From NCBI GenBank assembly GCA_033961575.1, contig CM066732.1, positions 113,958,687 to 114,022,686 on the forward strand: 64,000 nucleotides of DNA. Reading direction: 5' to 3'. Origin of the DNA: Aselliscus stoliczkanus (taxonomy: Eukaryota; Chordata; Mammalia; Chiroptera; Hipposideridae). Every line of letters starts with the position of its first letter. The first letter of the stretch is position 1. The translations under genes and the position numbers were made by a program. The notes under the pieces were generated by a model. It saw nothing but the letters and a program-made list of their open reading frames with translations. It was not told where the DNA came from and did not search any database. Shown in pieces: positions 57,726 through 64,000 of the stretch.

Positions 57726-57907
57726 AGGGCCGGCCGAATGGCTCAGTTGGTTAAGAGCTCGCTCAAGAGTGTGCGCTGAGCTCTGAGCAACAGCGGTTCG
57801 ATGCCAGCCCGAGCTGAGTTGCCGTTGAGCTGCCAATAGGTGGCAGGATGGCTCAGCTAAAAATAAAAAAAAATAAAAATAAAATAAAAAATTAAAAAAA
57901 AAAAAAA
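57726..57907 (+). mobile_element. SINE type C
   Basis: Head 'gggccggccgaatggctcag', end 'ggatggctcagct', long A tail broken by T. Target 'gaaagggacta' before and after. Confidence 0.92.
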
Positions 57908-57919
57908 AGAAAGGGACTA

Positions 57920-58340
57920 ACATCTTAATTCAAGTTTGAAAATTCCTGAGGAGGAAAAAGTGCTGATTGGCCAGGCTTGGATCAGGGCCCACCCCTAGAA
58001 CAATCTCAGGGGGCCAAGGGGAAGGGCAGGGAACGCCTTGGATGTGCGCCATAGTACTTGCTAACAGTATAAGAAAAAGTGGGAGATGGGTCTGGAAAAT
58101 CAGTCCGCCCCGGGAGGCTGTGCTGTGGCAGTCCTCAAGGGCTGAAGTTGGCACCTATGTAAGGAACATACTAGCCAAGGGGCAGGGGAAAGGGGATGTT
58201 TTGGCCCAAACTTACGGTGAACATTCACTGAACAATCAGTTTGAAGTGAGGTTGAAAAGTTTGCCATTTTTTAAACTGATTTTTTTTTTTATCATTTCAA
58301 TCAAGATATTGTAAAATAGTGGATCTCTCACATTGACTTA
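57920..58340. other. Upstream flank, nothing recognised
   Basis: No gene or nameable repeat. Confidence 0.4.
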
Positions 58341-58344
58341 AGAA

Positions 58345-58585
58345 CAAGACCTGGGATCTTTCTTCTAACTGAGTGACTTTAGGTAAGTATCAAACTGAGT
58401 CTCAATTTCCTCACTGAAAAATAATAGTGAGGAATACAGTCCTTAAAAAAATCCCTATAGGGCTCTAAAGCTGAGATAATAATCCCCACTCATAGGGTTA
58501 TTGTAAAGATTAAAGAAACCATATAAGAGGCAGAGCCCTTTTGCTTGGCACACAGCCAGCATTCAATACATCATTATTTTTAATT
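58345..58585 (+). mobile_element. MIR SINE
   Basis: 'tctcaatttcctcactgaaa', 'ctcatagggttattgtaaag' and 'ttggcacacagccagcattc'. Confidence 0.75.
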
Positions 58586-58756
58586 ATCTGTTGCCCAGAA
58601 AAGGAAACTCCCCTCATTTCCTGATTGCTTCAGATACCAGAAGCTACTTTGAGAAAACAGAAATAAATGGAAGGGAAGAACTCTTTGTTTCTGACATAGA
58701 GGGGGTTAGTTAGGGTCTGACTTAATAGGGGCCAAAATAGCCCAGGAAGAGAAATA

Positions 58757-58912
58757 CAGTAAAACCTTGGATTGCGAGTAATGTGATTTACGAGTGTTCT
58801 GCAAAACGAGCAAACATTTCTAATACATTTTAACTTGGTAAACGAGCAATGTCTTGCAACAAGAGTAGTTTGTTTCCAGAATGAATTATGCTCACAAACC
58901 AAGGTATTACTG
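58757..58912. mobile_element. pogo/Tigger-like MITE, uninterrupted copy
   Basis: 156 bp between TA dinucleotides (58755-58756 and 58913-58914). Ends 'cagtaaaaccttggattgcg' and 'aaccaaggtattactg' (inverted). It shows the empty site for the mariner insertion in the 38063 copy at 'catttctaatacatttt'. Confidence 0.88.
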
Positions 58913-59117
58913 TACTACAAAATAAAGTAGGATACTGAGAGATGTGACTGTGGAATGTCAACTGAATGAGATTGGGCTAGATATTTCCTTATTTCTTTTC
59001 AAAAGGATAGAACTTTCCTAAAAAGTTCCATCTCTAAAGCTGATCTAAAGAGCCATTTGAAGCCTTTTGACTCTAACCTGAATGCTGTCAAACGACTGGC
59101 ATTATTCAACCAAGGAC

Positions 59118-59348
59118 AGGAACTAGCATTCACTGAGGAAAACCAATGTGCTTGATTTCTGTGCTGTGCTTTTTATATATATTAATATCTTTTAATCCCC
59201 CCACTATCTAGTAAAGTGAACGTTTTCTGTGCATTATATAAGATAAGGACTCTCAGGCTGAGAGTTTAGAAGTGACTTGGTGGAGGTCACCAGCTAGAAA
59301 GTCACAAGGCTGGTGTTCAAACACAAGTCTGTCTGACTTCAAAGCTTT
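59118..59348 (-). mobile_element. MIR SINE
   Basis: 'gtcaccagctagaaagtcac' and 'aagtctgtctgacttcaaag' follow reverse MIR. Confidence 0.65.
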
Positions 59349-59349
59349 G

Positions 59350-59725
59350 AATACAAAATAAGTCCCACTTCCTTCCTAGGGAAAGACATTTAAGGTATGG
59401 ATACTACTGAAACCTGAGGAAACTGGTGAAATAATAGTCACTTCTCAACTTCCCTTTCCTCTACCCTTTCTTACATGGTCGCCCTCCTCCCTAACCTTAG
59501 ACAATACCTCCTGGCTGCCCAGGGCTGCAGATTCTTTCCAAAGATTGTCTTCTAATCAGAATGTATCTTTCCTCTCTTACTCTTCACCATAGTGACATAA
59601 TGTTCCAAAGAGTGCTCATCCCTCCAGATAACACATTTTTAAACACATTTTGCATTCTAGATTGGATTTCCTGGGAGTATTGCAACAGCATTACAAAATA
59701 ACTCAAGGGATGGCAATTTCAGAGC
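59350..59725. other. Upstream flank, nothing recognised
   Basis: No gene or nameable repeat. Confidence 0.45.
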
Positions 59726-59734
59726 CTGGAAGAG

Positions 59735-59910
59735 GGGTGTGGATCAGACCAGAGACAAATTGTGCTACAAAGTTCTTCACCCCACTCCTGCAGCCCCAAC
59801 TGTGAGTTTCCTAAGAGCTGAGCCTGGGGTTGTCGTGATCAGTGTCTGGAAATCAATAAGTATATAATGAATAAATGAATGAATGAATGAATGAGTGAAT
59901 GAATGAAACC
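59735..59910 (+). mobile_element. L2 3' end with (TGAA)n tail
   Basis: 'gtttcctaagagctgagcct' then 'ataatgaataaatgaatgaa'. The 4-base repeat at about 59,867-59,906 is the usual L2 terminus. Confidence 0.75.
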
Positions 59911-59911
59911 T

Positions 59912-60660
59912 AACACACATGACTGCCCTTACTTCCCCTAGGCCTCAGACTAACCCAATCCAACTGTTCCAGGTGACAAGATTTTTATCTGACTTCGGCA
60001 GAACATCCTTTTCCATCCCTTCCCTCAGTGAGTTCTGCCAACCTTCAGACAAGGTCAGAACAAAATGAACCGTGCCTCAGTGAATAAGAATGCTATGAAA
60101 TATGGACTAAAGCTTTCAAGAACACAGAGAGAATGAAAAAGAACAGGTTTGCCTTTGTGTGGCAGTGAATGTGAGTTACTGAAGGTGCAATCACCAAAAA
60201 TCCAACAAAACCACTTTCTTGAGAACTATTCACCAGCTTTTCAAGAATTTACAGATATGTAAGTGGACTCTTTTGGTTGCAAACCAAAGCAGTATAAATT
60301 AGAAGGGACTTTATTGGTTCATATTAACTGAAGATTCCATGGATAAATCAAGTTTCAGAAATGGCTGGATGCAGGTGATCAAACAAGATTATCATGGACT
60401 CTGTGTCTCCCCCGCTATGTCTAGGCCCTGTGTTCCTCCGGGATGGTTTCATTCCCAAAGCAGACCTCTGCATACAGAAGACATCATGGCACCTAGTGGC
60501 TCCAGGCTTTTGTTGTCCTTAGAACTCCTTTTTTTTTTTTAATACAAAATAAAACACAAATATGAAAAAAATACCCCAAACAAATGCATAGCTCAATCTA
60601 AGGTGAACATTCCTGCCACCAAAGCCAGATGAAGAAATAGAATCTTGCCACTTCGTGTCA
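59912..60660. other. Upstream flank, nothing recognised
   Basis: No gene or nameable repeat. A T10 run lies at about 60,530. Confidence 0.4.
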
Positions 60661-60666
60661 GATGCC

Positions 60667-61693
60667 CCATAAACATCTTTGCTGTGAGCATGTGTGGGCA
60701 AGCATTTTTGCCATGTAAACTCATTGGCCATAAGGCAATTTTGTCATAAAGATAAAAATAGCTGTTTGACAGTTTGGTTTACTTTTTGGCAGACTTAATA
60801 TATTTTTTTCAGTTTGGTTTCGTTTCTCCATTGACAAAGACATCTTGCAGTACTCCTATTTTTATATAAATCTTGGCCCTCATAATGGTTTATACCAGGG
60901 GTCGGCAAACTTTTGAGACGGAAGAGCCAATCCTGTCCCTCACAACAATTTAAAAATTATTCGAGAGCCATAAAACAAATGAAATCACCATTATGTGAAT
61001 AATGTCCTTTAAAATTTTTATAAAGGAAACTATGATAGTTTTACTTTCATTTTCAATTTTCCATCAGAGCCACATGTACATACCCAAAGAGCCGCATGTG
61101 GCTTCCAAGCTGCAGTTTGCCGACCCCTGGTCTATACAATGAGTAGATGTAGTGGTCTTAAATTTGTGGGTCACAACAACTACATAGAAAGCCAGCTTGC
61201 CTGCTATGCTATAAAATGATAACATCAGTTTGCAAATCCTTTGGTGAGCACTGTCATCCCTCACCCATTAAAACCAAAAGTTTACCAAGCTATGGCCAAT
61301 ATATTATAGAAGAGGCGGCTACGAATTCACAAGTCTTTGAGAACATTAATTATGGATTCTTTAGTTGGAAACTGATACCTCTCTTAATGAAGGAAGGAAC
61401 TTTAGTGCAAAAGAAAAAAACTGTAATGCCAAATCAGGAGACGAATCAACAAGCAATAAAAAATGTCTAATACTATGAACAAAAGACTTTGAAGACAATG
61501 TATTTTCATTTTTCACAAGTCTTTTTAATTTTGCTTACTTTTTTCCTATGTCTTTGTGTCCTTTTTGATTTCCTTAATTTTTGTTCTTTTGTCATTTATG
61601 GCAAAATTGCCTAACGGCCAATTAGTTATGTAACGAAAATATTTCCGGCGAAAATGCTTTCGGCAAACATGCTTGCAGGAAAGATGTTTATAG
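60667..61693 (+). mobile_element. DNA transposon with long inverted repeats (MULE-like candidate)
   Basis: The left end (60669-60750) starts 'ataaacatctttgctgtgag' and includes 'cattggccataaggcaattt'. The complement of the right end (61691 back to about 61,590) starts 'ataaacatctttcctgcaag' and includes 'aattggccgttaggcaattt'. This gives subterminal inverted repeats of roughly 85 bases with indels. Length is about 1.03 kb, of which 234 bp is a nested hAT MITE plus 8 bp of target. A remnant ORF (61216-61470) holds a Cys/His stretch (SVCKSFGEHCHPSP) that could be the end of a FLYWCH zinc finger, as in some MULE transposases. No target duplication was found; the class is not certain. Confidence 0.65.
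60896..61129. mobile_element. hAT-type MITE
   Basis: Ends 'caggggtcggcaaacttttg' and 'cagtttgccgacccctg' are inverted. The 8-bp target 'gtttatac' (60888-60895) and 'gtctatac' (61130-61137) match at 7 of 8, the duplication size of hAT. 234 bp, non-coding. Confidence 0.88.
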
Positions 61694-61699
61694 GAAAAC

Positions 61700-62870
61700 C
61701 ACCGAGAACCTTGTCATCTACTCCAGAAGCCCCATCCATGGACCCTTTCCTAATCACACCTTCCCCAGATCCTGATTTTTGTAATAATCACTCAAATGTG
61801 TATCCCTAAACTGGAGTTTAGTCTTGCCCATTCTTCTGCAAGCAGATATATCCAAAAATCCCTTTCAACCCATATCTCCCCTTCTATCCCTTTACTTCAC
61901 CCAATCTGTTCAAGAATCTTTTTGACTTGTGCAGCTTCCCACAGTTTAGATTTTGCTGACCGCATACTCTTGGTGCAGTTCAGCATGTTTCTTTGTTCCC
62001 TATATTTCCTGTAAGTATGTAGCTGTATCCAGAGACTGGGTTAGACTCAGGTTTGGTCCCTTTGGCAAGACTATAAGCAGTGTTTGGCGAGACCAATGGA
62101 GGCACACAATGCCTGGTTGTCTCCATTTTTATGACGTTAACATCCACTGATGCCTAATGCCCGTATCTATTAATTCATTGAGGGTTGTTAAAAAATGATA
62201 TTCTAATTCAAGTGTTAGCAAACTATGGACCATGGGCCAAATCTGTCAAACTTCCCTGTTTTAATAAAGTTTTACTATTGGGAAGTGATGGTCAAACATG
62301 GAAAGCCAGGATTTCGTCTCTCTGGCTGTAGCAGGCTTTCAGTCCTTTCTGGGGTTCTGGAATCTCCCTGGGACTGGCCTGGATAGGGTACAGGTTTCCC
62401 AAAGTCACAGAACCTACACGCTTAACCCACTTCTATCTCCAGGACCCTCCCTTCACTCTCTCTGCTTCCACCTACCCCACCCTAGAATACCTAACCTCTC
62501 TTTCTTCCTCCAGAATAATCCCCCCAAGGAACTCAATCTTTTGGAAACCAAACCTAAGACAGCAGACTGCCTTAGGTAACTTCTCTCAGCCCCGAAGCTC
62601 AGACTTTCTCTAACACAGGAAACCCAAGGCCTGCCTACCTTCTCAGAATAGGGAGGGGAAATCCCAAGCATAAACAAACAAGTGGCTGTTATTCTTTCTA
62701 ATTCTTCCACAAGAGCAAAAGCAAAGTACAACATCTCTATATATTTTCCTGCCCTACCTTACTGACTATCACATACAAAAGATAGTTACTCTGAAGACTC
62801 TATCTTTATGAAGTCCCCTTTTCTTGCAAATAGCAGAAAAATCATTCAAATTAGCTAAATGTGGAATCTA
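61700..62870. other. Upstream flank, mostly unassigned
   Basis: Holds a short hAT fragment at 62,213-62,280; the rest is not recognised. Confidence 0.4.
62213..62280 (+). mobile_element. hAT (Charlie-type) fragment
   Basis: 'gttagcaaactatggaccat', 'gggccaaatctgtcaaactt' and 'taataaagttttactattgg' follow the left end of a common mammalian hAT MITE. Confidence 0.6.
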
Positions 62871-62887
62871 TTAAAAGGACACAAGGA

Positions 62888-63337
62888 GGGCCGGCCGAGT
62901 GGCGCATTGGTTAAGAGCTGGCTGGGGACGCCAGTGGCCCCAGTTCGGATCCCACATATGAGGGCCAGTGACACTGCCCTCTACAGCTAAAAACAGCTCC
63001 ACCTGGAGCTGGGCTGCAAGCCCCAGCGACAGTGTAGGCTGTAGCCCCTGCTGCAGTGGGCTGCCATAGGCTACAGTGAGTGGCCTGCAGCCAGCGTGAG
63101 CGGCTGGCAGCCAGCGTGAGCTGCCAATAGCCATGGTTAACGACCATCCAGAGGCTGGCGTCCCCTCTGCCTCATCCAGGAAGAGCGCAATGACGATACC
63201 AACATGGGCCAGTGAAACAACGTCCTCTAACTAGACCGAAGAACAAAAAGACAACAACTTGTCTGTTCCCCTTCCCCTATTCCCCAACAGTGTTCCCCTT
63301 CCCCAATTCCCCAATTTAAAAAAATCTAAAAAAAAAA
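62888..63337 (+). mobile_element. SINE type B, first part of a three-part insertion
   Basis: Complete type B; the tail AATAAA has become AATTTAAA. The left target 'aaaaggacacaagga' is at 62873-62887; its partner lies only at 63469-63483. Confidence 0.92.
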
Positions 63338-63468
63338 GGGCCAGCCAAGTGGTGCGGTGGTTAAGCGCTGGCTTGGGAAGCCAGCGGCCCTGGTTCGGGT
63401 CCCACATATGAGGGCCAGTGACACTGCCCTCAAAAAAAAGACGTGTTCTCAGGGATCAGGATTTTAAA
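63338..63468 (+). mobile_element. SINE type A plus about 26 bp of non-SINE sequence and an A run
   Basis: Type A runs to 'ctgccctc' and A8. A non-SINE stretch, 'gacgtgttctcagggatcag' and beyond (63440-63465), precedes a new A run and the right target 'aaaaggacacaagga' (63469-63483). Confidence 0.85.
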
Positions 63469-63484
63469 AAAAGGACACAAGGAC

Positions 63485-64000
63485 AGGAAGTAGCGTGGCC
63501 TCAATCATGAAGAATGAGAGCCAGCACCGGGACAAGCTGCCCTGAGCACCCTCAGACCTCACAGTGTCCCCATCCTGCCTCTTGTTCTGCATCTGCTCCA
63601 TTCTCCTTTCTTTGCCAAATCACCTCTTGTTTTTCCTTTCCCATGGCAGAAAGCAGCCATCTGTGGCTCCTAATTTTATCTCTTCTCAGTTCAAAAGAAT
63701 AGCAGACATTCATTAGTATCTCTCAAAGGCCAGGGTTTCCAGATTAACAAATCTGATTGTCTCTAGAATTTGCAGACATCCATCCCTTCCACTCATCTCC
63801 TGTTGGCCAGAACTTATTCATATGGCCACACCCAACCGTAAGGGAGGCTGGGTTAGGTGGTCTCCATCAGGGTTGTCATAGGCTCTGTGAAATCTATCAC
63901 TAAAAGCTACTGGAGATACTTAGTTGCCTCAGCCACAGTCTACGTCAAATGCTTGGTTGTTTAAGACAAAGACGTGTATGACATCTCCTAAAGATAAAGC
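63485..64000. other. Upstream flank, nothing recognised
   Basis: No gene or nameable repeat. Confidence 0.45.

Noticed and set aside
1..64000. Endogenous retrovirus, CRISPR array, bacterial-type operon or phage system
   Set aside because: No LTR pair, primer-binding site, gag/pol frame, spaced direct repeats or ribosome-binding-site organisation was found; everything fits a mammalian intron and flank.

Overview
The window is mammalian nuclear DNA, most likely from a bat. It holds one confidently identified host gene end, the 5' end of HERC1 on the minus strand. The first coding exon (first 277 codons) occupies positions 1-858. A CpG-island promoter with a proposed non-coding exon 1 lies at about 50.6-51.7 kb. 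The roughly 50 kb between them is HERC1 intron 1, and 51.7-64 kb is upstream flank. A ferritin heavy chain (FTH1) processed pseudogene sits inside the intron.

The bat assignment rests on about 45 tRNA-derived SINE copies whose heads begin GGGCCGGCCGAGTGG. Some carry a Rhin-1-like body (ACAACTAAGACTGAAGGACAACAAC, as recalled) with a CCCCAATAAAATC tail, which points to Rhinolophoidea (horseshoe, leaf-nosed and false-vampire bats and relatives). The family within that group is not resolved. The presence of piggyBac, mariner, pogo-like and hAT elements also fits a bat, but the species call is inference.

Four SINE architectures can be read. Type A is about 95 bp of tRNA-like body plus an A tail. 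Type B is about 430 bp: the same head, an internal GC-rich body and an AATAAA-containing tail. Type C is about 140 bp, ending GGCTCAGCTAAAA. Type D is a tandem of tRNA-like units with the Rhin-1-like tail. Many copies have clear target-site duplications (TSDs), and several are nested, dimeric or chimeric.

Layout: 0-1.1 kb HERC1 exon and an old L1 end; 2.2-3.5 kb piggyBac relic; 5.7-10.9 kb antisense L1 with a whole dead ORF2; 11.0-14.8 kb a second L1 broken by seven later insertions; 15-25 kb L2, MIR, L1 and SINE clusters; 25.5-26.3 kb FTH1 pseudogene; 27.0-31.0 kb L1 with its 5' end and dead ORF1/ORF2; 31-49 kb SINE and L1 mosaic plus a pogo-like MITE carrying a MADE1-like mariner; 50.6-51.7 kb CpG island; 52.5-53.2 kb mariner relic; 58.8 kb the second pogo-like MITE; 60.7-61.7 kb a long-TIR DNA element hosting a hAT MITE; 62.9-63.5 kb a SINE dimer with an apparent 3' transduction. 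All matches to repeat and gene families come from memory of the families; no search was run.
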